DNA of 64,000 bases, taken from the NCBI GenBank assembly GCA_037349105.1, contig JAYJMM010000119.1, forward strand, positions 2,429,001 to 2,493,000, written 5' to 3'. Positions 1-12,298 of this stretch are shown here, piece by piece (within the stretch, counting starts at the first letter, position 1; every line of letters begins with the position of its first letter). The notes under the pieces are model-generated. The model saw only the letters and a program-made list of their open reading frames with translations, was not told the DNA's origin and did not search any database. The position numbers were made by a program, and so were the translations under genes. The DNA is from Limnomonas spitsbergensis. Taxonomy: Eukaryota; Chlorophyta; Chlorophyceae; Chlamydomonadales.

Positions 1-2063
1 TTCCTCAAGCTCTGGGTCCACAGCCATTGACATTTTTGCTGTTAAAAAGCAGGTTTCGGCAGGTTCATGGTTAGCATGGTCCCCAGTAGCATCTGCCAGG
101 AGCACTCCAGCTCAGGTTCGAGGGTGAGATTTCAGAGCTGGCCAGGGAATTCAGAGATGTAGCTAGCGTTATGTCCACCAACCTCTACCGACCTTTCTGT
201 ATTTGCTCGCTTTGTGACCAGGGTGGTCTGCGCGTTCATCCTAGAATTCGAAGTCAAATCAGCAATGTTATTAACGTGACAAGGGCTGACCGGAAAGCAT
301 GTATCAATGCGAGATGGATCAATCCAATTTGCTGAGTGAATCAGCCGATGTTTCTCGTGTACAGAATACGGGTCTGCGCGACTTTCGCAGCTGCGGATCC
401 CGACAGACGACGGAAGAGCCGAAAATCTCGGAGACCTGACATCATGCGCACCTTCCTTACTTGTAACAATTAAAAGCTCTCTCATATCAATCATTTGGAA
501 ATCGCTGGAATATTTTGAGCTTCGGTAGGCCACACCGTTTCCTGGAGTGTGTTTCAGCTTGGTTCCAGCTGAAATTCTTCGTTAGCTGGTGCGGTACGCC
601 ATGCAGCTTGCTTACTTGGCCAACGGTCATTGACCTATGTAAGGTTATATTTATATAACAAGGAGGGGTCCGAACGTACGGTCTGGGGCAAACTTTCCCA
701 AATGGAAAAGTTTGGAAAAGTTCATGTTTTCCTCTGAGGCAGCCCCGACTTTTCAAGGTCAAGTCTTGTGTATCCCAGTTTGACCTGTTCAACAGCCTGC
801 AAAATACGGTACTTTGAAGCGAAGCCTAGCCACATCCAAGCCTTGGCAATATTTTCTTATTGACGGCTGAAACAATTGTGTCAGTTCAAGGGAGCATCAT
901 AAGCGATACTTGGGAGTTGGGAAAAGTGCCCACAGGACTAATTTAGTAATTTGGGCACACAAAGTATGCTTCAGGGTAGCAAGCCCACCCAAATGTGCCC
1001 CCTCTTCCACCCTGGCAAAAACATAGCAAACAGCTGATGTCCTCATATGGAAAATGTAGGCAGGCTGATTATTTGTTCCAAATTAGAACAAGCAGCTATT
1101 GTGCAAGAGGCTGCACTCAAGCAATCCGCCCTGTGACCAAGGCCTTTATTTGTCATCCAGCAAAAGTGCAACTCGTCCACCAACTTATGCAGCTCCATCA
1201 TAATCAACAAGCCAGGATCCAGCCATACGGCAACGACAACTCAAGAAAACCGGACACCTGAAGAACCATCTAGGCAGCATGAGTTGTAACAACCAACAAA
1301 CCACACACTGAAGACATTGCTGAAATGCCACACATACTGTATATATTTCTTCCCTCCAGATTCTTAAGCACAGTACTCAGCAATTTCAGCCACCACTCCG
1401 GGTCAGCCAGTAACTTCACTGTTATCGGCAAGACACTGTGCCCCTAGACATAGCGCACAGAACAACACGTCAATACAAGACGCCTCTACACCAGGCATGA
1501 GTCGCACAGCATAGCACTAGGCCTCCAAGTCTCTCAGGCTACCCTGTCAGCAGGCTCCACATGTTTGGAATGGTGCATGAGTGCATGACCGCTGGGCCCT
1601 GCTTAGGAACCGCCCCATGAATGGCTCCACATGTGAGTAAGACACAACAAGCAGGATACTGGGACCATTTACTCCACGGCACCAAGCCGCCGAGTCCATT
1701 TGGCTACACAGTCAGCAGGATCCACATGAATAATACACACCATGTAATACACCTGCATCATGAACTCCATGTCTGCTCAAGACTGTCTCAACACCTCAGC
1801 ATCATGCCCCAGCTGAGAGCCGCGCAACAGTCTCAAGCACACCTCTTTCCAGCTCTACACCATGCGCTACAGAGCAAAGCACCGGAGTCCAGGGCAGCAT
1901 CTTCCCTGTGAGGCAGCTAAGATTATAGATGTCATCGATGTTGCCGATTAACCAGACGCAAGTCACACCGTAGGGGTGGCTCAACCTCCTGGGAGGTCAA
2001 TACCCCGGGGCAGTACGTGCAGTACAGGTGCGCAACAGCCATGTTTCAGCCAAGCTGTTGCAG
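1..2063. other. No gene recognised; left edge of window
   Basis: Several open frames of 60-130 codons exist on both strands, but none shows a recognisable domain, consistent splice borders or codon bias. An AT-rich stretch near 640-660 could be promoter-like, without further support. The segment lies downstream of the stop codon of the minus-strand repeat-protein gene, so its right end may hold that gene's 3' UTR. Confidence 0.4.
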
Positions 2064-5000
2064 CTACCTCCAGTCCTCGAAATCCTCCTCGTCAGTCGAC
2101 TCCCGAGACTCCGGGTCCTCTGGGTCCCTCCAGCTCACAGCCTCCTGGCCCCACCTGTGCAAGGCACCCTTCATAGACGAGCAATGCTTCTTGCTGGTGG
2201 TGTCCAACGCCTCGTAGGCCTGCCAGTCAGTAACGGCAGAATAGAGGGCAAAGAAGTCATCCAAAAACTCACGTTGCGTGCTGTACACATTGCATGCTGT
2301 ACAGTTTATACCTCAAGTGCTGCTGTACATATTTCGCACTAAACTGGTTGCATGCTGCTGTTCAGAAAGAAAGAAAGCTACGCCCAGTGGGTGGGGGGCG
2401 TGAGAATCAAGGAAAAGCGCAGCCTGGGCCGAAGCCACATCCGAGCCGTTATCGTGCTGCTGTTCATGTTGCACGCTGTACAAGCTGCATGCTGCAAATG
2501 TTGCATGTTGTACATATTGCATGCTGTACATGTAATGCGTGCGTTGCGTGCTCTTCACAGTACATGCTGTACATGTTGCATGCTGCTTTACACCTGTGCT
2601 GGCATGCTGCACAGGTTGCAAGCTGTTCACGCCGCATGCTGTACACGTCATGTGCTGCTGTACATGTTGCGTGCTGTACTACGAGTAAACAAAAATGAGC
2701 TCTGGAGATCTGAAATCGGAACACGTCCTATCATGATTTCAGCATCAGGGCTTCGCGGCACTGATGCGCCTTCAGTCCTGAGATTTACTACAGATCTCTC
2801 TACATGATTGGTGTGACAACTGACAACAATCCTGACTACATATGGTCTTCCATCTGATGTTTAGCCATCTTCTGGGTTGACATTTCACACTTCATGCAGA
2901 GGGGCATCCAAACATTTACTCGTCACGTACACAATCCACTCCCTCTTTCAAATTCAAATTGCACCCACCAAGCACTGAACCCTCCAGGCCGCATGCTGCA
3001 GCCGCGCCAGATTGCGTGTGTAAGTCACCCCTTGATACAAACAAAGGGCAATAATGCACCCATACTTGTACTTGCCTAACCCAGTGTTTGGCTCCGACAC
3101 CCTAAAAGGGACTCTGATGTAACAAAGGATGTGACACAGTAAAACAGTGATACTCTGACTGAATATCCATAAAATTCTCGTGACACTTGCCCACCGTCAC
3201 GGCCGTGAATTACCCAACCCTGGCCTTGCCTTGGCCTAGCCTGGCCTGGCCTTGGCCTGGCCTTGTTACCCAACCCAACCCTGGCCTGCCCTGGCCTTGT
3301 TACACAAAAAGAGCACTAGCACACCCATACTTTCCCTGCCCCTTGAATCTTACTTGGGGCACTGTTAGGTTACCAGCACTAGATATACTTGCCTAGCTAT
3401 GTCCTATGTATCTTACTCAGTGGCTCAGTTACATCTCGGCCACATCTCATCTGCATCCAAGCTACATTTCAGTAACATATTAGCGGCCTCCTAGCCCTCA
3501 GCCCGAGGCCCCATGCAAACGCAGCCTGATGCTTGGGCCGTTGGCAGTAGGCCGGTCGAGGTTAGGCCCCAATTGGGCTCAAGGTTGGCTCGTAGCTGGG
3601 AATGAGAAACTGGGTATTAGCCAAGGCCACTGCCATGCCAATACTGGGTATTAGCCAAGGCCACTGCCATGCCAAAACTGACCTTTCCGAATTCCGAAAA
3701 TGCAATCCTTTGCAGCTCAGCGTCGGGAGCAACAGGCCGATGTTGACCGTGACCGCTCACATATCGGTGCCAGTGATGCAGGGCGCCCTTCTTTCCAGCG
3801 CAGGCTTCACACAAGCAGGCGAGGGCAAACACAGTCAATGCTGTAGAACAAAAACCGTGTGAAAACAGGCTGTGCGTTTACAGGCTGTGCATCAGTGGCT
3901 AAAAGGCCACAGCAGACATGCAATTACGCTGTTTACCCAAAATCTTTTGTCCATATGAAGGAAGGGGGCACAGGTTACTATTGATTTTATTCAAGACAGG
4001 GCATGAGAGCCAGTGGTGAATTACATTCAGCTGAGTAAGATAGACAGAGTCAAGCATGCACTCACTCAGCTTCTCCTTCTGATTCAGCTCCGTGTAGCCC
4101 TGTAGGGAAAAATAATGAAGAATCAGAGATGGAGGCAGCAGTGGGTGCAATTGTTGCGTCAGCCAGCATCGTGCGTGCGGTTGTTAGTAAAAATGAAAAC
4201 ATGTGCCCTGGGGTGAGGAACTTAGGATTGAACTGAGGGTCACCCAAAGACGTATGTCAATGCATGCGTCGTCGTGGCAGTCATAGAGGGTAACAAAGAG
4301 TGTCGTGGCTGTCACAGAGCAAATAAATAGTATCGTGGCTGTCATAGAGGGTAATAAAGAGTGTCAGTGCTGTCATAAGAGGGAAATAAAGAGTGTCGGG
4401 GCTGTCATAAGAGGGTAATAAAGCGTGCCCCTTGTCAATCTCATGGAGGGTCATACAGAGTGCATACAAAAACATCAGTATATCGAAAAACAACCACCTG
4501 GTCTGAACTCTTGTCTACCTGCTGTTTGCCCTGTCAGGGGATGGATACACAGCCAGCTATAATCAAGGCTACCTGGCGGGTTGTCCAGCCAGTGTCTAGG
4601 CAAGCTGGTTGAACACAAGCCACGGTGGTTGCTTCAGCAAAAGTTTTGGATGCTTCAGCTACAGTTTGGGATGCTTCAGCTACAATTTGGGATGCTTCAG
4701 CTACAGTTTGGGATGCTTCAGCTACAGTTTATGATGCTTCAGCTACAGTTTATGATGCTTCAGCTACAGTTTAGGATGCTTCAGCTACAGTTTAGGATGC
4801 TTCCATAAGCCTGGTATGAACCCTACAACCAAAATGCTTCAGCTGGTAAGCATCCAACACCCAGCCAGCCACCCATACTGGAAAGCAGCCCACGCCTAGG
4901 GTTTCTGATGGGAAACAACTTACACAAACTTGATGGGAACTTCATGCCATCACCAACAAGTAAAAACGCAAGGTTGTTTAGTGATTCAGGCCCTGAACCC

Positions 5001-8000
5001 TGAAACCTTCGCCCAGACCAGAGGCCTCCACTATACAGACTGGAAGGTCCCACGACCTCCTTCATGCCCTTCATGAGCCTGCCGTACTAAACAGCAGGCA
5101 GTGTGCCCTGTACTTGCCTTGCCGTACTCAACCTGAAAGGGTCGCGTGAAACAAACACCGTCATGAGTGGGAGTAAGATCAAATGTCCTAGGCACTTGGA
5201 TCTCAGCAACAATCCATGTGGGACTTCGCAATTGGTGCTTTTGCATGTTCTCTTCACCCAACAGTGCCATTTACTGTGTCAGGGTGCAGTTTACTGTGTC
5301 ATTGTTGCTTGGCCGTACCTGCGCGATGGCCTCCAGATCCGGTTCCGGGAAGTGGGGCACATGCACGTGACCCTCCCACTGGTGCAGGGCCCCCTTGGTC
5401 CCAGCGCAGCCTAAACACACGGCAAGGCATGAAACGGTTTATAAAATGGCCAACGAAAACTTGGGAGGTGGACTCGCTGAATAATACTCACACTGCACCG
5501 CTGAAGTTATGACAAAGGCAGCAGCTGAGAATATCCGTAGCATGTGCTCATGTGCACACAGACACAGCTCACACAATTGATGCATGTGGCCCATGAGGTT
5601 GGCTGTTGCCACTTGCCACGAGATGTGTCAGACATGCTCTTTATGCTTGGGTAGCAAATAGCGAGTGAATGAGCAAGCAAGAATACTACACCCGACAGGA
5701 GCGTGGGGGTCAGGAAACAATGCAGCTTGGGGCCAAAAGCTTTGGATTGCAGCCAGGAAAAGATGGATGCCATTTCAATGTCGCCTCTTAAATATGCATA
5801 CATGCCATCATCCATGCCTATGATATGATCGACGGGGATGCCACTTAAAGCCATCCAGTTAGAACTTACTTTTCTTTTCGTGAAGACTCAGCTCAGCGTA
5901 CATCTGTGGGGATCAAGAAATGCAGTGGGAACAAATGCAGCTGTTTCCGTAATCAAGTGTTCAAACAGTTCAAGGTGTGCGATCACCTCAGGTAGCTTAC
6001 CCAGTTTGTGTGCCTAGCTAGCTGAGGTGCTCATCAGGCAATGTTGATGACAAGATGCTTGTATGTAATGAGATGTGGACATAAGGCAGCACCTTTCATC
6101 ATCATAGAACGAGAGCTTTCGTACTTTGAAGGGCGCCATACCACCCTAGCCAGGTATGTGTCACTTTGGCGGCTTAGGTAGCTGCTGTAACTTACCTGAA
6201 GATATAACACGGGCATACATGTGACTGGACGTATGTCAGTAACAGTCCCCGATAATAGTTATGAGTCCAATGGATCGTTACCCGTTGTATAGCGAGACTT
6301 GCCTTGCCAAACTTCTCCTGCGCAGGGTGGGTGGGAACCAGTGTAAATTCGTTTTGCTGGTGTGTGGCTGTCCAAGACAGAAAGAATACTCCACCGAGGG
6401 TCGGTGGTGTGATGGCTTATATTGTTTGGGGGACAAACGGGTAAGCGGCAACTTATTCATCCCATCCATAGGATGAAACATATCTACCAGGACAACAGGA
6501 CAATTGCATGCAAGTCACCCTAGCTGGGTGCCTGCACTGCCTGGCGAATTCATGTCCCCCATCCAACGAAAACCACATTTTTTTATCGATCTGGAGGTCA
6601 TGTGAGCAATCAACTTCTGGGCAAGGATTGCCAAAGGAAGCTCGCATATCAGTTTTCCCCTGTGCCAGACCAGTAGACCATATTTGGGGGGCTGCCAGAA
6701 GGCCAACACTGGGCCAGGGGGGACGCACCTTGACCGACCTACGGCCAGAGGCCCAGATGGCTGGGCTTGCCGTACCAAGCCCCCCCTGCCATAGGCCATG
6801 ATGTAGCTATATTATTGAAGCTAAAGCCCCCTCAAAATGTGCACTCCCTTTATAGACCAACGGGCGACAATCGCTCATTACCTTAGCGATTCCTTCCATC
6901 TCATCATCCGCAGAATGTGGCGGCACATGGACATGGCCAGCCCAGTGGTGCATGGCTCCCTTCTTCCCGGCACAGGCTGCACACATAAATTTGAGCGCAA
7001 GCACTTTCTCACACGGCACTAAAAGGCACACATCACTCATACGCACACGAAGAGCCAATAAGCCAGGGAAACAAGGCTTCATCGGGCTCATGCTATTGAT
7101 TATAAAGATTGAGATCAGGTACTGAAGGTAAGGATGGGAGTAGAGATCCCAGTTGTTTCCATGAAAACGCGTGCCTGAGGTCAGCCACAGTCTTCCAGAC
7201 GGATTAGCCAGGCATGCACTCACTCAGCTTTTCCTTGTGATCCAGCTCCGCATAGCCCTACAGGGAAATACGTTAAGCACACATAAATGATGGTAGCAGA
7301 CAGAAATACCCTTTTTGCACTTTAATGCACTGTTGCGCCCAGCCACCGAGTCAGTGAGGCCCTGCAGGACAAACCCATGATTAGACGCTACGCAGCAGTG
7401 CGGAAATAGTATGGACACAAGAAGCACGGCTTTAGTGTGGATATAAGTAGCACTATGGTGTGAACATAAGGAGAATGGCAATAGTGTGGACATGCGCTAG
7501 ATTTTCAGCACAACCTAATGTGAAAAAATGGACTTGAGCCACGTACGCACAACATCCACACTAGACGGCTCTCACGAGTGCAAGTTAGCCCCTCATGCGC
7601 ACAAGTGAGAGTGCTAATTTACTGGATTATCAGTTCTTGCCTTTCCGAATTCCTCCAAAGCAATGCTCTCAAGCTCAGCATCAGGATCAGCTTGCTTGCT
7701 CACATGCCCTTGCCAGTGAAGCAGGGCGCTCTTCTTCCCAGCACAGCCTGTGCACGCACACACAAGAATGCACCTGTCATGCTGCGGATGTCATATTCGC
7801 CCCTCCTTTCATGCAAACCTCCTCTACAGAGGGCTGCAAGTTCAGAAAGTGCACGCACACACGGGAATGGAAACGCGCAATGGTTTAAATAGAAAACGGC
7901 CTAAAAGCCAGTATTTAACGAGGCATCAGCAGACATGCAATCAAACCATCTGCCTGGTACACCGTTTGGGGATGATCAGGTACTGTTATTCAAAATAAGG

Positions 8001-11000
8001 GCGGAGTCATAGATAGTAGATGCTTTCAAGATATCTCATGTGGCCCAATGCAGGGGGTGATTTGCAGTGCAGCACTGAGGCACGCTGGATAGATAGCCGG
8101 GCATGCACTTACTCAGCTTTTCCTTGTGATCCAGCTCTGTGTATCCCTGTAGAAAACAGAGGTTTGAATTTTGGAAACGAAAAGAAGGGGACGAAACACA
8201 ATATAAGGATACGGCACTGCGCCCCAGCAGTTCCGTGTTTTGCTATTGGTCACGGCCTTACAGCAGACGACACAGCAGCGTGTATATACGGGGGCGTGAT
8301 AGCAGCTGACAAAGTGGTCAAGTTCTTGGAAGTGATGACTCCGGGTTGGGTCCCCGGTGCGTTTAAGGGGTAGCAGATCCATGCATGGATAAAAAGGGGT
8401 GGGAAAGAATGGATGGAGGGATGAAAAAACGGATCCATGCATGAATATAGGGGGTTCAAAAGGAAGGATGAATGGATGAGATGAGGCATTGTAATCAATG
8501 GCGCTTAATGCCCGCCTGTAGATGGAAATAAGGAAGGGAAATATTCCAGGAGCCAGCATGAAGAAAGGCTAAAAAGCTATGTCAAGGAAAAGTAATGGAC
8601 ATGTGCATGCGCCTTGAGGCGTGTGCTGAAGGAGCCCATCATGTTGGCCGCAGAATGGTTTGTGGCAAGCACGGGATAAGAACATGCCACCGACGAACCT
8701 GGACACTGCTTGGCAAGACCCGTACCATTGGCTTGGAAAGACCCTTCCCATTAGCATGCAACTAAAATCTGAGTAACCTTAAACAGCCAGCTCCACTAGA
8801 GAAGCAAGTATTAATCACACTCGCGTCTGCATTCTGCACAGCAATGGTTGGTATAGGTAGGCCTGTGCCCTGTACCCTGTACCCTCAATAGCAACCTCGG
8901 CAACTTAAACTGGAATGCCCTGCGCCCTTGTCATGAGCCTGTTGGCAACCTTGGCGTCTTCTACTTGCCTTGCGGTATTCCACCTGGAGCATCCAGTGAA
9001 ACAGATGGAAGCATCAACAGGAGGAAAGAAAAAATAAAACTACGCCCCGCAGGGGCGTGAGGGTTAAGGAATGAGCGCTGCATGGGCCTGGGCCGCGTCC
9101 ACGCCGTTACCATCAGTCACCATCAGCCGTTACCATCAGTCAACAGGAGGAAGATAACACTCTTTAGGCAAGTAGGTCACATGACAGGCAATTGGTTTCT
9201 GTTTTGGTTCATGTCGCTGATTTCTCCCTGGCTTGCTCTGTCTGTCCCTTTGTAAAAGGCTGTGGGTGGTTGCCTAAACATTGTAACGGCAAGCATTGTT
9301 TAGCAACAAACATGGCCATGAAAGCTGTTCGGCTTTCGTTTGCTGGACTCTTAAGTATACAGCGTCAGGGTGCGTGTGGCTTGGCCGTACCTGCGCGATG
9401 GCCTCCAGCTCCGGGTCAGGGAGATGGGGCACATGCACGTGACCCTCCCACTGGTGCAGAGCGCCCTCGACCCCTGCTATCCCAGCACATCCTGAGGGAC
9501 AAGACACATGACAGATCGGGATGCGGCTAGGGAAAGGAAGGTTCAGGAAGGGAGGTAGACTCATAACTATCTAACTAATAAAAGATACTCGTGCACTGCT
9601 GATGTTGGCGGCAACCGTTGAGGTGGGTCATTTGCAGACCCCTCCTCCCCCACCCTCCACACACCCACAGTTTTGACAACTGAAGCATGCAACTAACCCC
9701 GGGATCATCATGTGAGATGTTTCAGGCTGGACCTGTAGCTTTTGGTGGCACGGAGGGTTGGAATAACTGTAAATGCACCCATGAAACTATGCAGTGTTGA
9801 TCTTGTCGTTGCTCGACAACCGTTCAGCTTAAGCTCGTCCACCTAGGGCCTCCATCCTGGAGCCTCATGCACGACCTGCCATGCTGCTAAGGCAATTTTT
9901 GTCCGAACCTGGCTATACGAGGCCAAGGGACAGCCCGCCTCAGTAGCCTCATAACCTCAACAAATAACGGAAATGACGTGTTAAGCACCCATTCCTAAAT
10001 GCATACCGATAAACCTAAAAAGAATGGAGATGTCAATTAAGGCGTTTAGGGTAATCAGTCCTTATATAAGGCTTTAGGATGGTAGCTACTCTAGCTAATC
10101 TCTGGCTAGAAGGGGGGATATGAGAGATGCTTTAGCTATCCTGTTCGGACTTACTCAGCTTATCGTGAAGCATGAGCTCGGCGTACGCCTGTTGGGCATC
10201 ATCAACATTGATTATTTTGAACAGCTGTCTCATCATATGTTCAGTTCGTTGAAGATGTACATTTTAGCAAGCTAGCTCATGTATCATGTGGAGCTAACTG
10301 ACCATTGAAGCTGCCGGTACCAGGTGAAGCTCATATATAACCAGGTAGCAATATGCAGTGAGATGGCACTCAAGTTGGTAACATGACATCTTGCTTAGCT
10401 GAGGAGAGCTGGGGGCGATTTAAAAGCTTTTTGTTACACGGGGCAAATTTAAGTCAGGTTCTCTGCCGAGGAGGCTGCTGAAAATGAGCATCTGGACCTC
10501 ACTATGATGCACGTCACTCTGCCGTGCACCAAGTGCATGGCTGGCTGAGTGTTGGAGACAGTAGGGAATACAACCAATTGTTACCGGGGTGTACACTCAG
10601 ACGGACTTGCCTTGCCATAGATTTCCTACGCACAGTGGGTGGTCAGCAGGGCACCCAATCATCGTCAATTCACTGCGTGACGCTGCTTCATTGAGTGCAT
10701 GGGGCGCTATCAACAAGTGCATGTCAGCCAGAACACTTGATTGATGAGTGGTCAAAGCTTTAGGTAGGAAATAATATGTGCATGCTAAACAAAGCAACCC
10801 AGCTGGCCCAGGGAAGTCCTGGCCACCTCGCAACACTGCTAACATGACTTCCTGCATTTTGATTGGCGGCAACGGGAGCAAGCAGGTTTCCATGCATGGC
10901 AGGGGCACAAAGGGAAGCACGAAATCCCTGGCGGCAGGCGGCAGGAAGCAACCAACACTAGGGGTGACGAGGATGAATCCTTATAAATGGCGTTGCGCTA

Positions 11001-12298
11001 CACAGTGCCCCCCCCCCCTCCCTAAACTGACAGGCTGTACGATGCGTGGATGCCTAAATATTGTATGTCCCAAAACCCATAAAGCGTTCACCACTTGATC
11101 ATGGCCCAGCATCTGCAGTACCTGAGCAATGCCATCCAGCTCATCCTCAGCCACATGAGACGGCACATGCACATGGCCAGACCAGTGGTGCATGGCCCCC
11201 TTCTTTCCAATGCAGCCTTCATGCACAAATGAGGAGAGGCAGCAGTTGAAGAATGCATGTGAGGACACAAGTCTGATGCACGTCGGGACCCACATGGGCT
11301 CTAAAAATGGAAGTATGAAAAGGCATTCATCATACCAGCTTGATGAGCGGGGCAGCAATGACGGGCAACGGAGCGGATTTTGTTTGCTTAGGGTTTAGGA
11401 CAGGGTGTGGGAGGTCGGGGTAGGGCGCAGGGAGTATTGGGGGCAGAGCAAAGGGTCTATGGCGAATGTGTGCCTCATGATGAGGGCATCTGTCTGCATT
11501 CCTGATTCCGGTCTTGCCCTGACATCATGGCTTGAGAAGAAGAAGAAGAAGAAGAAAGAAAACTATGTCCCTCAGGGGCGTGAGGGTTAAGGAAACAACG
11601 CGGCATGGGCCTAGGCCGCGTCCGCGCCGTTACCATGCATGGCATATCATGGCAAATCCTATTCTAGATGCTGGTACGTAAATTGCCAGGTACACTTTCA
11701 GACAGTCACAGCCCATGCAATGGAGTAACAACAATAGGTAAGCGCACGGGTTTGAAGCAGAGTGGGTAGTATTTCCAGGACCCCAGTCGATAAAAAACAT
11801 AGCCAAGTTGTGGCCAGCTTGTTTAATTTTGCCTGTGTGTGTGGTACCTATTTTGCCTGTGTGTGTGGTACCTATTTTGCCTGTGTGTGTGGTACCTATT
11901 TTGAGGTATTATCACACACAGGAAAACGAAAACTGCAGAGTCACTGTGTGGTTCACTCAGGATGACCTCGCCTGCTGGCAACATATTCATTATTTCAATG
12001 CCAGGCGATATGAATTCAAACATTGGGGCACTACTCACTCCTCTTCTGCTCGATAGGAAGATCAGCGTAGGCCTGAAATAAAACAGACATAAGGCAAGGC
12101 AAGGATGTCAAGCATAATGACTTGAATCAAACATTGGGAATTGCCGGCATCAAGAGGGGCAAATACGTAGCCCAGCCACAAGGCATGCTATAATTACCCT
12201 GCCAAAATTTAGTTGCGCAATCCTGTCCAGCTCTGGATCCCCCCCGTGGACATCTTGGTCGCCGGGCTTTGTCTTGAACCTGGCCACAGTGAGGCACC
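2064..12298 (-). CDS. Unrecognised repeat protein from reiterated exon sets (seven ~48-aa repeats)
   Basis: The protein family is not recognised. Exons, 5' to 3' on the minus strand: 12298-12198, 12072-12039, 11216-11122, 10625-10611, 10188-10155, 9491-9391, 8983-8969, 8146-8113, 7747-7641, 7257-7224, 6976-6882, 6317-6303, 5903-5870, 5410-5319, 5132-5118, 4099-4066, 3804-3683 and 2219-2064 (stop TAG). All phases join. Each repeat is a 34-nt exon B (like YAELDHKEKL), an exon A of 92-101 nt (like CAGKKGAMHHW then GHVHVP, ending in ELEGIAK) and a 15-nt exon C (like VEYGK). In repeats 3 and 6, A and C are fused; repeat 7 is one exon ending in an acidic tail. Cys, Gly/Ser-Ala-Leu/Met and Trp are the most constant residues. 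Cys and several His suggest metal binding, which is only a guess. The first exon listed is divergent; start codon and earlier exons were not found. Confidence 0.8.
2364..2455 (+). repeat. ~90-bp dispersed repeat, copy 1
   Basis: A GAAA-rich lead is followed by CTACGCCC, a GGCGTGAGAATCAAGG-like core, CTGGGCC and an end like CCGAGCCGTTA. Related copies lie at about 9021-9114 (+), 11534-11635 (+) and 56665-56755 (-). Read the other way it has a GC-rich body and a TTTC-rich tail, as SINE or LINE 3' ends can. Origin unknown. Confidence 0.65.
2454..2690. repeat. Degenerate GCATGCTGTACA-type repeat
   Basis: Variants of TGCATGCTGTACATGTTGCA recur many times without a strict period. The local ORFs rich in CC, AC and HATC motifs come from this low-complexity DNA and are not genes. 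It lies in the last intron of the minus-strand repeat gene. Confidence 0.7.
3215..3302. repeat. CCTGGCCTTG-type short tandem repeat
   Basis: About eight imperfect units of CCTGGCCTTG or close variants, with interspersed TTACCCAACC. It is inside the long last intron of the minus-strand repeat gene. Confidence 0.7.
3609..3676. repeat. 34-bp direct repeat, two copies
   Basis: Two nearly identical adjacent 34-bp units, each containing GGGTATTAGCCAAGGCCACT. They begin just downstream (minus sense) of the donor of exon 3804-3683. Confidence 0.75.
4264..4430. repeat. ~33-bp minisatellite, about five units
   Basis: Units resemble GTGGCTGTCATAGAGGGTAA followed by TAAAGAGTGTC. Intronic in the repeat gene. 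Confidence 0.75.
4641..4805. repeat. 21-bp minisatellite, about eight units
   Basis: The unit is GATGCTTCAGCTACAGTTT plus two variable bases. Because 21 is a multiple of three, it gives an artificial open frame of MLQLQFG repeats. It is intronic, and no splice or start context supports translation. Confidence 0.85.
5118..5132 (-). CDS. 15-nt microexon C5 (VEYGK) of the repeat gene
   Basis: The acceptor is CCTTTCAG and the donor AAG|GCAAGTAC (GC-AG class). It lies between exon A5 (5410-5319) and exon B6 (4099-4066), and phases fit. Confidence 0.8.
6303..6317 (-). CDS. 15-nt microexon C4 (EKFGK) of the repeat gene
   Basis: The acceptor is CTGCGCAG and the donor AAG|GCAAGTCT (GC-AG class). It lies between exon A4 (6976-6882) and exon B5 (5903-5870), and phases fit. 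Confidence 0.8.
8969..8983 (-). CDS. 15-nt microexon C2 (VEYRK) of the repeat gene
   Basis: The acceptor is CTCCAG and the donor AAG|GCAAGTAG (GC-AG class). Phase 0 on both sides, between exon A2 (9491-9391) and exon B3 (8146-8113). Confidence 0.8.
9021..9114 (+). repeat. ~90-bp dispersed repeat, copy 2
   Basis: Same order as copy 1: GAAAGAAA-like lead, CTACGCCCC, GGGGCGTGAGGGTTAAGG, GGGCCTGGGCCGCGTCC and GCCGTTACCAT. Intronic in the minus-strand repeat gene. Confidence 0.7.
10611..10625 (-). CDS. 15-nt microexon C1 (EIYGK) of the repeat gene
   Basis: On the minus strand the acceptor ends in GTAG and the donor reads AAG|GCAAGTCC, a GC-AG intron border. The five residues occupy the position that reads EEFGK, SEFGK or LNFGR inside the fused exons of other repeats. 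Phase 0 on both sides. Confidence 0.8.
11534..11635 (+). repeat. ~90-bp dispersed repeat, copy 3
   Basis: A (GAA)n lead, CTATGTCCCTC, GGGGCGTGAGGGTTAAGG, GGGCCTAGGCCGCGTCC and GCGCCGTTACCAT. It is the copy closest to copy 2. Intronic in the minus-strand repeat gene. Confidence 0.7.
11826..11903. repeat. 24-bp tandem repeat, three units
   Basis: Three identical units built on GCCTGTGTGTGTGGTACCTA. Intronic in the repeat gene, between the 34-nt exon ending at 12039 and the exon starting at 11216. Confidence 0.85.

Noticed and set aside
2064..2288. Reading REFLDDFFALYSAVTDW as part of the last repeat-gene exon
   Set aside because: An acceptor (GACTGGCAG) at 2220 starts exactly at the repeat boundary in phase 0, so the upstream residues are intron.
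2294..2807. Cys/Ala/His-rich ORFs on both strands
   Set aside because: Produced by the degenerate GCATGCTGTACA repeat and the ~90-bp dispersed repeat.
4264..4805. CRISPR-like array
   Set aside because: Units are contiguous without unique spacers and the DNA is eukaryotic; these are ordinary minisatellites.
4581..4808. MLQLQFG-repeat ORF
   Set aside because: A 21-bp satellite inside an intron of the minus-strand repeat gene; the period is a multiple of three, so an open frame is automatic.
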